Of a stretch of 64,000 nucleotides of DNA, positions 33,953 through 43,421 are shown one piece after another (the stretch's first letter is position 1; each line of letters opens with the position of its first letter). Location of the stretch: the NCBI RefSeq assembly GCF_900583165.1, contig NZ_UTKY01000115.1, positions 1 through 64,000 of the forward strand. The letters are read 5' to 3'. Below the pieces are notes generated by a model that was given only the letters and a program-made list of their open reading frames with translations, had not been told where the DNA came from and did not search any database. This stretch comes from Pseudomonas viridiflava. GTDB taxonomy: Bacteria; Pseudomonadota; Gammaproteobacteria; Pseudomonadales; Pseudomonadaceae. The position numbers and the translations under genes are program-made.

Positions 33953-35035
33953 TTATTCACCTATCGCCGCTAACTGATCGGCCTGGTATTCGGCAAGCAA
34001 GGGCTCGATCACCGCGTCGACGCCACCCGCGAGGATTTCGTCCAGGGAATACAGGGTGAGGTTGACCCGGTGGTCGGTCACCCGGCCCTGGGCAAAGTTG
34101 TAGGTACGGATGCGCTCGGAGCGGTCGCCCGACCCCACCAGCAACTTGCGCTCGCTGGCAATCGCGTTGGCCGCGGCACTGGTTTGCTGGTCATTGAGCT
34201 TGGCCGACAGCCAGGACATGGCCCGCGCACGGTTCTTGTGCTGAGAACGTTCTTCCTGGCACTCCACCACAATGCCCGACGGCAAGTGGGTGATACGGAT
34301 AGCGGAGTCGGTTTTGTTGACGTGCTGACCACCAGCGCCCGACGAGCGGTAAGTGTCGACCCGCAAGTCGGCCGGGTTGATCTCGATGGCTTCCTGCTCG
34401 TCCGGCTCAGGCAACACGGCCACGGTGCACGCAGAGGTGTGGATACGGCCTTGGGACTCAGTGGCCGGCACCCGCTGCACGCGGTGGGCGCCTGACTCGA
34501 ATTTCAGCTTGCCGTAGACGTTGTCGCCTTCAACCCGCGCGATAACTTCTTTATAGCCGCCATGTTCGCCCTCGTTTTCCGAGAGAATCTCCACGCGCCA
34601 ACCGCGACGCTCGGCGTAGCGCGAATACATGCGGAACAGGTCGCCGGAGAAGATCGCCGCCTCATCACCGCCGGTGCCGGCGCGGATTTCGAGGAACACG
34701 TTGCGCCCGTCGTTAGGGTCTTTGGGCAGCAACATGCGTTGCAGGTCACCTTCCAGCGCGACGAGTTTTTCTTTGGCTTCGCGGACTTCTTCCACCGCCA
34801 TTTCGCGCATGTCCGGGTCGCTGTCCTTGAGCAGCGCTTGGGCGCCTTCGAGGTCGGCCTGGGTTTTCAACCATTGCCCATAGGTGGTGACAATCGGCTC
34901 AACTTCCGCGTATTCCTTGGAATAGGTGCGGAACTTGGTTTGATCGGAGATGACTTCGCCATCGCCGAGCAAGGCGGTCAGTTCTTCGAAACGGTCCTGG
35001 AGCACGTCCAGTTTATTGAGCAGTGACGCTTTCAT
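33953..35035 (-). CDS. prfA: Peptide chain release factor 1
   Basis: A 360-residue class I release factor for UAA/UAG. The tripeptide anticodon PAT is in RVPATESQGRIHTS and the GGQ motif is in SSGAGGQHVNKTDS. It overlaps hemA by 4 bases on one side and abuts prmC on the other. Confidence 0.98.
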   Translation of the reverse strand: MKASLLNKLDVLQDRFEELTALLGDGEVISDQTKFRTYSKEYAEVEPIVTTYGQWLKTQADLEGAQALLKDSDPDMREMAVEEVREAKEKLVALEGDLQRMLLPKDPNDGRNVFLEIRAGTGGDEAAIFSGDLFRMYSRYAERRGWRVEILSENEGEHGGYKEVIARVEGDNVYGKLKFESGAHRVQRVPATESQGRIHTSACTVAVLPEPDEQEAIEINPADLRVDTYRSSGAGGQHVNKTDSAIRITHLPSGIVVECQEERSQHKNRARAMSWLSAKLNDQQTSAAANAIASERKLLVGSGDRSERIRTYNFAQGRVTDHRVNLTLYSLDEILAGGVDAVIEPLLAEYQADQLAAIGE

Positions 35036-36321
35036 TGCGGTTTTTTATCCGAAGAGCTTTCTGACGCGCCCTCACCGAGGGCAAAGAGTTCCTGGGCCAT
35101 GGCCAGCGCATCGAGGCGGCCTTCGGCGGTAAGCTTTTTCAACTGAACACTGGGTGCATGGAGCAACTTATTAGTGAGGCCGCGCGCCAGTTGCATCAGC
35201 ACTTCTTCGGCGCTGCTGCCGTTGGCCAATAAACGCTGGGCCTTGATCAATTCTTCGTCGCGCAGGCGTTCGCCCTGCTGACGATACGCCTTGAGCACAT
35301 CCACCGCCGCCAGTTCACGCAGGCGCACCATGAAATCTTCGGCCCCGGTGCTGACCATTTCCTCGGCAGCCTGGGCAGCGCCCTGGCGACTCTTGAGGTT
35401 TTCGGCGACCACTTCATGCAAGTCGTCGACGCTATAGAGGTAAACGTCGTCCAACTCGCCGACTTCGGGCTCGATATCGCGGGGAACAGCGATATCCACC
35501 ATGAAAATCGGCTTGTGCTTGCGCAGTTTCAACGCGCTTTCCACCGCACCCTTGCCAAGAATCGGCAACTGGCTGGCGGTGGAGCTGATGACGATATCGC
35601 TGCGCACCAGCTCGGCCGGGATATCCGCCAGCAGCACAGCATGGGCGCCGAACTGTTCGGCGAGGATGCTCGCTCGCTCCAACGTTCGATTGGCAACGAC
35701 GATACGCTTTACCCCCAGATCGTGCAGATGGCGGGCGACCAGGGTGATGGTCTCGCCAGCGCCAATCAACAAGGCCTGACTACGTTGCAAATCACTGAAA
35801 ATCTGTTTGGCCAGGCTGACGGCAGCAAAAGCCACAGAGACCGGGTTTTCACCAATGGCGGTATCAGTGCGCACTTGCTTGGCAGAATTGAACGTGGCCT
35901 GGAACAACCGGCCCAGCAACGGGCCGACGGTACCGGCCTCACGCGCAACAGCGTAGGCAGACTTCATCTGGCCGAGAATCTGCGGCTCACCCAAGACCAA
36001 CGAATCGAGACCTGACGCCACACGCATCATGTGACGAACTGCCGCATCCTCTTCGTGCACATAAGCGCTGGCGCGCAGGTCGTCGAGGCTCAAATGGTGG
36101 TAATCGGCCAGCCAGCGCAGTACGACATCCGCTGAAAGATGTTCCTGCTCTATATAAAGCTCGCTGCGATTGCAGGTCGAAAGGATCGCAGCTTCGCGGC
36201 TGTCGGTGAGCCGGCAGAGCTGCTGCAAGGCCTCAACCAACTGCTCAGGCGTAAACGCCACGCGCTCGCGCACGTCTACAGAGGCAGTCTTGTGGTTAAT
36301 ACCGAGTGCGAGGAAGGCCAT
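35032..36321 (-). CDS. hemA: Glutamyl-tRNA reductase
   Basis: A 429-residue NADPH-dependent enzyme that reduces Glu-tRNA to glutamate-1-semialdehyde, the first committed step of haem synthesis by the C5 route. The catalytic Cys lies in ILSTCNRSELY near residue 50, and the NADPH domain has LLIGAGETITLVARHL. It heads the operon and is divergent from the TPR lipoprotein gene. A second haem gene, hemH, is elsewhere in the window. Confidence 0.97.
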   Translation of the reverse strand: MAFLALGINHKTASVDVRERVAFTPEQLVEALQQLCRLTDSREAAILSTCNRSELYIEQEHLSADVVLRWLADYHHLSLDDLRASAYVHEEDAAVRHMMRVASGLDSLVLGEPQILGQMKSAYAVAREAGTVGPLLGRLFQATFNSAKQVRTDTAIGENPVSVAFAAVSLAKQIFSDLQRSQALLIGAGETITLVARHLHDLGVKRIVVANRTLERASILAEQFGAHAVLLADIPAELVRSDIVISSTASQLPILGKGAVESALKLRKHKPIFMVDIAVPRDIEPEVGELDDVYLYSVDDLHEVVAENLKSRQGAAQAAEEMVSTGAEDFMVRLRELAAVDVLKAYRQQGERLRDEELIKAQRLLANGSSAEEVLMQLARGLTNKLLHAPSVQLKKLTAEGRLDALAMAQELFALGEGASESSSDKKPQ

Positions 36322-36503
36322 TCAATATCGCTGATGATGTCGGGAAGCCGACAATTGTCCTACTTCGAAAGATTCAGAACAACCACCGTCGTCTATTGTC
36401 CCTATACCTTGTGCCTATAAATACACCAACTGAGACTCGGTTATGTTTGACCGAAGGCTTGTGTCATGATGATCCGACCGCAGGTTAGTCGTCCTCTTCC
36501 TAT

Positions 36504-38228
36504 ATGAATAGATCCTCCGCGTTGCTCCTTGCTCTTGTTTTCCTCAGCGGCTGCCAGGCTATGGCCCCCGTGTCGCCGGACGCTACGCCGCCGGTGGAAG
36601 ACAACACCCCCGCCCCTGAAAAGCCCAAGGTTTACTCCTCGTTCAGTGAAGAAACGGTGTTCAGCCTGCTCAGCGCAGAGCTGGCCGGCCAGCGCAATCG
36701 TTTTGATATTGCCCTGGATAACTACGTGACCCAGGCCATCAACACACAGGACCCGGGGATTTCCGAGCGGGCGTTTCGCATCGCCGAGTACCTGGGGGCG
36801 GACCAGGCCGCGTTGGACACGTCGCTGATTTGGGCGAAAAATGCGCCGGACGACCTCGAAGCGCAACGCGCCGCAGCCATTCAATTGGCACGTGCAGGGC
36901 GCTATGACGACTCCATGGTTTATATGGAGAAGGTGCTGCAGGGCAAGGGCGACACCCATTTCGACTTCCTCGCGCTGTCGGCTGCCGACACCGACCAGGA
37001 CACCCGCAATGGCCTGATGAAGAGCTTCGACCGCCTGCTGCAAAAGCATCCGAAGAACAGCCAGCTTATTTTTGGCAAGGCCTTGCTGCTGCAACAGGAC
37101 GATGAAGCGGACGCTGCATTGAAATTGCTGGAGCAGAATCCGCCGGATGAAGGCGAGATTGCCCCCATACTGCTGCGCGCACGCTTGCTGCAAAACCTCA
37201 ATCGAGGCAAGGAAGCGATTCCGCTGCTGGAAAAAAACATCAAGAAGTACCCGGAAGACAAACGCCTGCGCCTGACGTACGCACGCATGTTGGTCGAACA
37301 GGACCGCATGGAAGACGCCAAAGTGCAGTTCGCTAACCTGGTGCAGCAGTACCCGGACGACGACGAATTGCGTTACTCCCTGGCGCTGGTCTGCCTGGAG
37401 GCCAAGGCCTGGGACGAGGCCAAGGGTTACCTTGAAGAGTTGATCCAGCGCGAAAGCCATGTGGACTCGGCGCACCTGAACCTGGGCCGTATTGCTGAAG
37501 AGAAAAACGACCCACAAGCCGCCTTGCTCGAATACGCCCAGGTCGGCCCCGGCAATGACTACCTGCCCGCCCAATTGCGCCAGGCCGATATTTTGATGAA
37601 CAACGGTCGCACCGACGAGGCGGAAAAGCGCTTGGCTGCGGCGCGGGATGCCGAACCGGATTACGCGATCCAGTTGTATCTGATTCAGGCCGAAACCTTG
37701 TCGGCCAACAATCAGGGCGAGCGTGCCTGGAAACTGCTGCAACAAGCCTTGTTGCAATTCCCAGACGACTTGAACCTGCTCTATACCCGCGCCATGCAAG
37801 CGGAAAAACGCAATGACCTGACGCAGATGGAAAAAGACCTGCGCCTGATCATCAAGCGCGACCCGGACAACGCCATGGCACTCAATGCCTTGGGATACAC
37901 ATTATCTGACCGCACCACGCGCTACGACGAAGCCAAGGTCTTGATCGAACAAGCCCACACGCTCAACCCGGAAGACCCGGCCGTACTCGACAGCCTGGGC
38001 TGGGTGAATTACCGCCTGGGCAACCTGGACGAGGCTGAGCGCCTGCTGCGCCTGGCGCTGGAACGCTTCCCCGACCAAGAAGTCGCCGCCCACCTGGGCG
38101 AAGTGCTGTGGGCCAACGGCAAGCAGCGCGAAGCGCGACAAATCTGGGAAAAATTCCTCAAGGAACAACCCGAAAGCCCCATCCTGCGCAGCACCATCAA
38201 GCGCCTGACCGGTTCCGAGACCCTTTAA
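36504..38228 (+). CDS. TPR-repeat lipoprotein
   Basis: A 574-residue protein with a lipobox (LVFLSGC, Cys17) and roughly a dozen tetratricopeptide-like repeats from about residue 60 to the end, for example AQIWEKFLKEQPESP-type helices and ALNALGYTLSDRTTRYDEA. It is the conserved gene preceding lolB in Pseudomonas; a periplasmic or outer-membrane scaffold role is inferred and no specific function is established. lolB starts 4 bases after its stop. Confidence 0.92.
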   Translation: MNRSSALLLALVFLSGCQAMAPVSPDATPPVEDNTPAPEKPKVYSSFSEETVFSLLSAELAGQRNRFDIALDNYVTQAINTQDPGISERAFRIAEYLGADQAALDTSLIWAKNAPDDLEAQRAAAIQLARAGRYDDSMVYMEKVLQGKGDTHFDFLALSAADTDQDTRNGLMKSFDRLLQKHPKNSQLIFGKALLLQQDDEADAALKLLEQNPPDEGEIAPILLRARLLQNLNRGKEAIPLLEKNIKKYPEDKRLRLTYARMLVEQDRMEDAKVQFANLVQQYPDDDELRYSLALVCLEAKAWDEAKGYLEELIQRESHVDSAHLNLGRIAEEKNDPQAALLEYAQVGPGNDYLPAQLRQADILMNNGRTDEAEKRLAAARDAEPDYAIQLYLIQAETLSANNQGERAWKLLQQALLQFPDDLNLLYTRAMQAEKRNDLTQMEKDLRLIIKRDPDNAMALNALGYTLSDRTTRYDEAKVLIEQAHTLNPEDPAVLDSLGWVNYRLGNLDEAERLLRLALERFPDQEVAAHLGEVLWANGKQREARQIWEKFLKEQPESPILRSTIKRLTGSETL

Positions 38229-38232
38229 GCTT

Positions 38233-38850
38233 ATGTTTTTGCGCCACGTTGTAGTATTCAGCCTTATTGCCATGCTCGCCGGTTGCGCCGGCTTCGGTGC
38301 CCGCGAATCTGTTGAAGGCCAGGGCAACCCGGCGCAATGGAAACAACATAAAGATCAGCTCAGCAGCATCGACGGCTGGCAGATCGAAGGTAAAGTGGGG
38401 GTTCGCGCGCCGAAAGATTCCGGCAGTGGCACGTTGTTTTGGCTGCAACGCCAGGACTATTACGATATTCGCCTGTCCGGCCCCTTGGGCCGAGGCGCAG
38501 CACGTCTAACCGGTCGACCGGGGCAAGTAAGCCTCGAAGTCGCCAATCAGGGCCGTTATGAAGCGACCTCACCCGAGGCGCTGTTAGAAGAACAGATTGG
38601 CTGGAAATTACCGGTATCCCATCTTGTGTGGTGGGTGCGCGGCTTGCCGGCGCCCGACAGCAAGAGCCGCCTGGGCCTCAACGGTGACAGCCGCCTGGCC
38701 ACCCTTGAGCAGGATGGCTGGCAGGTTGAATACTTGAGCTATGTAGAACAAAACGGTTACTGGCTGCCCGAACGCATAAAGCTGCATGGCACCGACCTTG
38801 ACGTCACGTTGGTGATCAAGGACTGGCAACCGCGCAAATTGGGGCAATAA
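38233..38850 (+). CDS. lolB: Outer-membrane lipoprotein LolB
   Basis: A 205-residue lipoprotein (lipobox AMLAGC, Cys18) that receives lipoproteins from LolA and inserts them into the outer membrane. Typical segments are WQIEGKVGVRAPKDSGSGTL and WWVRGLPAP. It lies between the TPR lipoprotein gene and ispE with almost no spacing. Confidence 0.95.
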   Translation: MFLRHVVVFSLIAMLAGCAGFGARESVEGQGNPAQWKQHKDQLSSIDGWQIEGKVGVRAPKDSGSGTLFWLQRQDYYDIRLSGPLGRGAARLTGRPGQVSLEVANQGRYEATSPEALLEEQIGWKLPVSHLVWWVRGLPAPDSKSRLGLNGDSRLATLEQDGWQVEYLSYVEQNGYWLPERIKLHGTDLDVTLVIKDWQPRKLGQ

Positions 38851-38851
38851 C

Positions 38852-39703
38852 GTGACCGTAGAACGCCTGACCCTGCCCTCCCCCGCAAAACTCAATCTGA
38901 TGCTGCACATTCTGGGTCGCCGTGAAGACGGCTACCACGAGTTGCAGACGCTGTTTCAATTTCTCGATTACGGCGATGAGCTGACCTTCGCCGTTCGCGA
39001 TGATGGCGTGATCAAGCTGCACACCGAATTCGAAGGCGTGCCTCACGACAGCAACCTGATCGTGAAGGCAGCCAAAAAACTTCAGGCGCAATCCGGCAGT
39101 TCGCTCGGCATCGACATCTGGATCGATAAAATCTTGCCCATGGGCGGCGGTATCGGGGGCGGCAGTTCAAACGCGGCCACCACATTGCTGGGTCTGAATC
39201 ACCTGTGGCAGCTGGGCTGGGACCATGACCGCCTCGCAGCGCTGGGCCTGGCACTGGGCGCTGACGTGCCGGTTTTCGTGCGTGGACACGCCGCATTTGC
39301 TGAGGGTGTCGGCGAAATATTGACCCCTGTAGAGCCCGAAGAGCCGTGGTATGTCGTGCTTGTGCCGCAAGTATCTGTAAGTACAGCAGAAATTTTTTCA
39401 GATCCGTTGTTGACACGTAACTCTGATCCCATTAAAGTGCGCCCCGTTCCCAAGGGAAACAGTCGAAATGACTGCTTACCGGTTGTAGCAAGGCGTTATC
39501 CAGAGGTACGTAACGCTTTGAATTTGTTAGGTAATTTTACCGAAGCAAAATTAACCGGAACTGGAAGTTGTGTGTTTGGGGGCTTCCCAAGCAAAGCTGA
39601 AGCTGATAAAGTCTCGGCCCTTCTTACAGAGACCCTTACAGGGTTTGTAGCAAAGGGAAGCAACGTTTCGATGTTGCATCGCAAGCTGCAAAGTCTGCTC
39701 TAA
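38852..39703 (+). CDS. ispE: 4-diphosphocytidyl-2-C-methyl-D-erythritol kinase
   Basis: A 283-residue GHMP kinase of the MEP isoprenoid pathway. Motif 1 is PSPAKLNLMLHILGRREDGY and the glycine-rich ATP loop is LPMGGGIGGGSSNAA. It starts with GTG at 38852, one base after the lolB stop. From about 39400 the base composition turns AT-richer than its start, and a sigma70 promoter for the downstream tRNA-Gln/prs lies inside the coding region. Confidence 0.96.
   Translation: MTVERLTLPSPAKLNLMLHILGRREDGYHELQTLFQFLDYGDELTFAVRDDGVIKLHTEFEGVPHDSNLIVKAAKKLQAQSGSSLGIDIWIDKILPMGGGIGGGSSNAATTLLGLNHLWQLGWDHDRLAALGLALGADVPVFVRGHAAFAEGVGEILTPVEPEEPWYVVLVPQVSVSTAEIFSDPLLTRNSDPIKVRPVPKGNSRNDCLPVVARRYPEVRNALNLLGNFTEAKLTGTGSCVFGGFPSKAEADKVSALLTETLTGFVAKGSNVSMLHRKLQSLL
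39410..39438 (+). promoter_or_regulatory. Sigma70 promoter inside ispE for tRNA-Gln and prs
   Basis: TTGACA at 39410-39415, a 17-base spacer and TAAAGT at 39433-39438, followed by a GC-rich discriminator (GCGCC). It would give a start near 39445, about 295 bases before tRNA-Gln. In E. coli the prs promoter likewise lies upstream within ispE. The GC-rich discriminator suggests stringent control, which is inferred. Confidence 0.65.
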
Positions 39704-39740
39704 AAGGAACCGAGTGTTAGGCACTCGTTGCAACAGATAC

Positions 39741-39815
39741 AGGGGCGTCGCCAAGCGGTAAGGCAGCAGGTTTTGATCCTGCCATGCGTTGGTTCGAATC
39801 CAGCCGCCCCTGCCA
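39741..39815 (+). tRNA. tRNA-Gln (anticodon TTG)
   Basis: A 75-base cloverleaf with acceptor stem AGGGGCG / CGCCCCT, anticodon stem-loop GCAGG-TTTTGAT-CCTGC (anticodon TTG), T-arm with GGTTCGAATCC, and an encoded CCA end at 39813-39815. It lies 37 bases after ispE and 45 before prs. Confidence 0.97.
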
Positions 39816-39860
39816 TTTTCTATACTCATCCAGGTTACCCTCAGCCTCTAGGTACTGCGC

Positions 39861-40802
39861 GTGTCCAAGATGATGGTCTTTACGGGGAATGCTAACCCCG
39901 ATCTGGCTCGGCGTGTTGTACGTCAGCTGCATATCCCTCTCGGTGACATCTCTGTCGGTAAGTTCTCCGACGGTGAAATTACAGCCGAGATCAATGAAAA
40001 CGTCCGCGGTAAAGACGTCTTCATTATTCAGCCGACTTGCGCTCCGACCAACGATAACCTGATGGAACTCGTCGTGATGGCTGATGCCTTCCGCCGCTCC
40101 TCAGCGACTCGAATCACAGCTGTAATCCCTTACTTTGGTTATGCCCGTCAGGATCGCCGTCCGCGTTCTGCACGTGTGGCTATCAGCGCGAAAGTCGTCG
40201 CTGACATGCTGACCGTGGTAGGTATCGACCGTGTTCTCACGGTTGACCTGCACGCTGACCAAATCCAGGGGTTTTTCGATATCCCGGTAGATAACATCTA
40301 CGGCTCCCCCGTTCTGGTGGATGACATCGAAGACCAGCGCTTTGAAAACCTGATGATCGTGTCCCCGGACATTGGCGGCGTCGTGCGTGCACGGGCTGTT
40401 GCCAAATCCCTGGGCGTGGACCTCGGGATCATCGACAAACGCCGTGAGAAAGCCAATCACTCTGAAGTGATGCATATCATCGGTGATGTCGAAGGGCGTA
40501 CCTGTATTCTGGTTGATGACATGGTCGACACCGCCGGCACCCTGTGCCACGCGGCGAAAGCCTTGAAAGAGCACGGTGCAGCAAAAGTCTTCGCCTACTG
40601 CACACACCCTGTGCTGTCGGGCCGAGCGATCGAGAACATCGAGAACTCCATGCTGGACGAATTGGTGGTGACTAACACCATCCCGTTGTCCGCAGCTGCT
40701 CAAGCCTGTTCGCGTATCCGTCAACTGGATATCGCACCGGTAGTTGCCGAGGCGGTCCGCCGCATCAGCAATGAAGAATCGATCAGTGCGATGTTCCGTT
40801 AA
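39861..40802 (+). CDS. prs: Ribose-phosphate pyrophosphokinase
   Basis: A 313-residue enzyme making PRPP from ribose 5-phosphate and ATP for nucleotide, His and Trp synthesis. Signatures are TVDLHADQIQGFFDIPVDN and the PRPP loop VDDMVDTAGTL. It starts with GTG at 39861 (MSKMMVFTG). It is expressed with the tRNA-Gln from the intra-ispE promoter and ends in a strong terminator. Confidence 0.98.
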   Translation: MSKMMVFTGNANPDLARRVVRQLHIPLGDISVGKFSDGEITAEINENVRGKDVFIIQPTCAPTNDNLMELVVMADAFRRSSATRITAVIPYFGYARQDRRPRSARVAISAKVVADMLTVVGIDRVLTVDLHADQIQGFFDIPVDNIYGSPVLVDDIEDQRFENLMIVSPDIGGVVRARAVAKSLGVDLGIIDKRREKANHSEVMHIIGDVEGRTCILVDDMVDTAGTLCHAAKALKEHGAAKVFAYCTHPVLSGRAIENIENSMLDELVVTNTIPLSAAAQACSRIRQLDIAPVVAEAVRRISNEESISAMFR

Positions 40803-40834
40803 GGGTCAAACCTTCGGAACACCTCACTGACGAA

Positions 40835-40876
40835 AAGCGCCCCGCCCCAGCATTGTGTTGGGGCGGGGCTTTTTTG
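40835..40876 (+). terminator. Rho-independent terminator after prs
   Basis: A 10-base GC stem CCCCGCCCCA / TGGGGCGGGG with a short loop, extended by AGC/GCT and followed by TTTTTT, 32 bases after the prs stop. Confidence 0.93.
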
Positions 40877-40940
40877 CCCATATCGCCTTTAGCGCTGGTC
40901 GCAAACGCTGGGGCGAATGTGGTTATTTTGGAGATACAAC

Positions 40941-41546
40941 ATGAACGATTTTACTCTGAATGCTGAAGCGCGTTCCGACCTGGGGAAAGGTGCGAGCCGC
41001 CGCCTGCGTCGTCTCGCAAGCCTGGTTCCAGCTGTAGTTTACGGTGGCGAAAAAGCCCCTGAATCCATCAGCATGCTGGCCAAAGAAATCGCCAAACTGC
41101 TCGAAAACGACGCTGCCTACAGCCACGTTATCGAACTGAACGTTGGCGGCAAGAAGCAGAACGTCATCATCAAGGCTCTGCAACGTCACCCGTCCAAGGG
41201 TCACGTACTGCACGCTGACTTCGTACGCGTCGTAGCTGGCCAGAAACTGACCGCTGTCGTGCCTGTGCACTTTGTTGGTGAAGAAGCTCCGGTCAAGAAA
41301 GGTGGCGTTGTTTCCCACACTACTACCGAGATCGAAGTAAGCTGCCTGCCGAAAGATCTGCCTGAGTTCATCGAAGTCGACCTGTCGGCTGCTGAAATCG
41401 GCACCATCATTCACCTGTCCGACCTTAAGGCCCCTAAAGGCGTTGAGTTCGTTGCACTGGCTCACAACGACGACAAGGCTGTTGCCAACGTCCACGCGCC
41501 ACGTGTTGTAGCTGAAGATGAAGAAGGCGAAACCGCTGCAGAGTAA
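40941..41546 (+). CDS. rplY: 50S ribosomal protein L25 (CTC long form)
   Basis: A 201-residue protein that binds 5S rRNA. The N-terminal L25 domain (MNDFTLNAEARSDLGKGASR) is followed by the TL5/CTC C-terminal domain ending in an acidic tail (EDEEGETAAE). The ATG at 40941 with GGAG just upstream was chosen over an in-frame ATG 24 bases earlier. Confidence 0.97.
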   Translation: MNDFTLNAEARSDLGKGASRRLRRLASLVPAVVYGGEKAPESISMLAKEIAKLLENDAAYSHVIELNVGGKKQNVIIKALQRHPSKGHVLHADFVRVVAGQKLTAVVPVHFVGEEAPVKKGGVVSHTTTEIEVSCLPKDLPEFIEVDLSAAEIGTIIHLSDLKAPKGVEFVALAHNDDKAVANVHAPRVVAEDEEGETAAE

Positions 41547-41714
41547 ATCTCTCTGCAACGTCGGAGCTTGAGGCAACATCGCGGACCGAAACGTAGCGAG
41601 AAAGCGGGCGATAACGCGAAGTTTATCTCTGGATAAGTGAGCTCCTGTCGTCCACTTTCGCCGCACTACCGTTGCGGCGATGTTACCCACAACTCCAAAG
41701 GAAGGGCCCCTGTC

Positions 41715-42299
41715 GTGACTGCCATTAAACTGATCGTTGGCCTGGGAAATCCAGGCGCCGAATACGAACAGACCCGGCATAACGCGGGGGCCCTTTTTGT
41801 TGAGCGTATCGCCCATGCACAGAATGTGAACCTTGTGGCCGATCGCAAATATTTCGGCCTGACCGGGCGTTTTTCGCACCAGGGTCAGGATGTTCGTCTG
41901 CTGATTCCCACCACCTACATGAACCGCAGCGGCCAGGCTGTCGCGGCGCTTGCGAATTTCTTTCGGATCAAACCCGAAGAGATCCTGGTGGCCCATGACG
42001 AACTGGACCTGCCACCCGGCGTTGCCAAGCTCAAGCTGGGCGGCGGGCATGGCGGGCACAACGGCCTGCGCGACATCATCGCGCAGTTGGGCAATCAGAA
42101 TAATTTCTACCGTCTGCGGCTCGGCATTGGCCACCCAGGCGTTGCCAGTATGGTTTCAAATTTCGTCCTGGGTCGTGCGCCACGCGCCGAACAGGAAAAA
42201 CTCGATGCCAGCATCGACTTTGCCCTCGGCGTGCTGCCGGATATCTTCGCCGGTGAATGGAACCGCGCGATGAAAAACCTGCACAGCCAGAAGGCCTGA
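41715..42299 (+). CDS. pth: Peptidyl-tRNA hydrolase
   Basis: A 194-residue enzyme that releases tRNA from prematurely dropped peptidyl-tRNA. The motif IVGLGNPGAEYEQTRHNAG carries the catalytic His (H22) and AHDELDLPPG the catalytic Asp. It starts with GTG at 41715; an in-frame ATG 78 bases upstream adds a non-conserved leader. rplY-pth-ychF is a standard gammaproteobacterial order. Confidence 0.96.
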   Translation: MTAIKLIVGLGNPGAEYEQTRHNAGALFVERIAHAQNVNLVADRKYFGLTGRFSHQGQDVRLLIPTTYMNRSGQAVAALANFFRIKPEEILVAHDELDLPPGVAKLKLGGGHGGHNGLRDIIAQLGNQNNFYRLRLGIGHPGVASMVSNFVLGRAPRAEQEKLDASIDFALGVLPDIFAGEWNRAMKNLHSQKA

Positions 42300-42320
42300 C
42301 TCTTACCGAGGGGAAACACC

Positions 42321-43421
42321 ATGGGATTCAATTGCGGCATCGTCGGCCTGCCCAACGTCGGCAAATCCACCCTGTTCAACGCACTGACCAAGTCCGGTAT
42401 TGCGGCGGAGAACTTCCCCTTCTGCACCATCGAACCCAACAGCGGTATCGTGCCGATGCCGGATGCTCGCCTGGATGCCCTGGCAGCCATCGTCAATCCG
42501 AAGCGCATCCTGCCGACCACCATGGAATTCGTCGACATCGCTGGCTTGGTGGCTGGCGCGTCGAAAGGTGAAGGCCTGGGTAACAAGTTCCTGGCCAACA
42601 TCCGTGAAACCGATGCCATCGCCCACGTGGTCCGCTGCTTTGAAGACGAGAACGTCATTCACGTCTCCAACAGCGTCGACCCAAAACGCGACATCGAGAT
42701 CATCGACCTGGAACTGATCTTCGCCGACCTCGACAGCTGCGAGAAGCAACTGCAGAAAGTTGCGCGCAACGCCAAGGGTGGCGACAAGGACGCAGTGGTC
42801 CAGAAGGGCCTGCTGGAGCAATTGATCGCGCACTTCACTGAAGGCAAGCCTGCTCGCAGCCTGATGAAGAACATGGGTGTAGACGAGAAGGCTGTGATCA
42901 AAGGTTTCCACCTGCTCACTACCAAGCCGGTGATGTACATCGCCAACGTGGCTGAAGACGGTTTCGAGAACAACCCGTTGCTGGACGTGGTCAAGGCTAT
43001 CGCCGACGAAGAAGGCGCCATCGTGGTGCCGGTGTGCAACAAGATCGAAGCAGAAATTGCCGAGCTCGATGACGGCGAAGAAAAAGACATGTTCCTTGAG
43101 GCTCTGGGCCTGGAAGAGCCTGGCCTGAACCGCGTGATCCGTGCCGGCTATGAAATGCTCAACTTGCAGACCTACTTCACTGCCGGCGTAGAAGAAGTAC
43201 GTGCGTGGACCGTCAAGGTCGGCGCTACCGCGCCACAGGCTGCCGGTGTGATCCACACCGACTTCGAAAAAGGCTTTATTCGTGCCGAGGTGATCGCGTA
43301 CAACGACTTCATCCAGTTCAAAGGTGAGGCCGGTGCCAAGGAAGCGGGTAAATGGCGTCTGGAAGGCAAGGAATACATCGTAAAAGATGGCGACGTGATG
43401 CACTTCCGTTTTAACGTGTAA
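42321..43421 (+). CDS. ychF: Redox-responsive ATPase YchF/OLA1
   Basis: A 366-residue P-loop NTPase of the Obg family that prefers ATP and associates with the ribosome. G1 is GLPNVGKSTLFNAL, G3 is DIAGLVAGASKGEG and the NKIE motif is the altered G4. A C-terminal TGS domain covers about residues 280-366. It is the last core gene before the secretion cluster. Confidence 0.97.
   Translation: MGFNCGIVGLPNVGKSTLFNALTKSGIAAENFPFCTIEPNSGIVPMPDARLDALAAIVNPKRILPTTMEFVDIAGLVAGASKGEGLGNKFLANIRETDAIAHVVRCFEDENVIHVSNSVDPKRDIEIIDLELIFADLDSCEKQLQKVARNAKGGDKDAVVQKGLLEQLIAHFTEGKPARSLMKNMGVDEKAVIKGFHLLTTKPVMYIANVAEDGFENNPLLDVVKAIADEEGAIVVPVCNKIEAEIAELDDGEEKDMFLEALGLEEPGLNRVIRAGYEMLNLQTYFTAGVEEVRAWTVKVGATAPQAAGVIHTDFEKGFIRAEVIAYNDFIQFKGEAGAKEAGKWRLEGKEYIVKDGDVMHFRFNV

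Noticed and set aside
36441..37799. Long minus-strand open frame opposite the TPR lipoprotein gene
   Set aside because: The plus strand has a lipobox and clear TPR helices; the opposite frame has only composition-driven openness.
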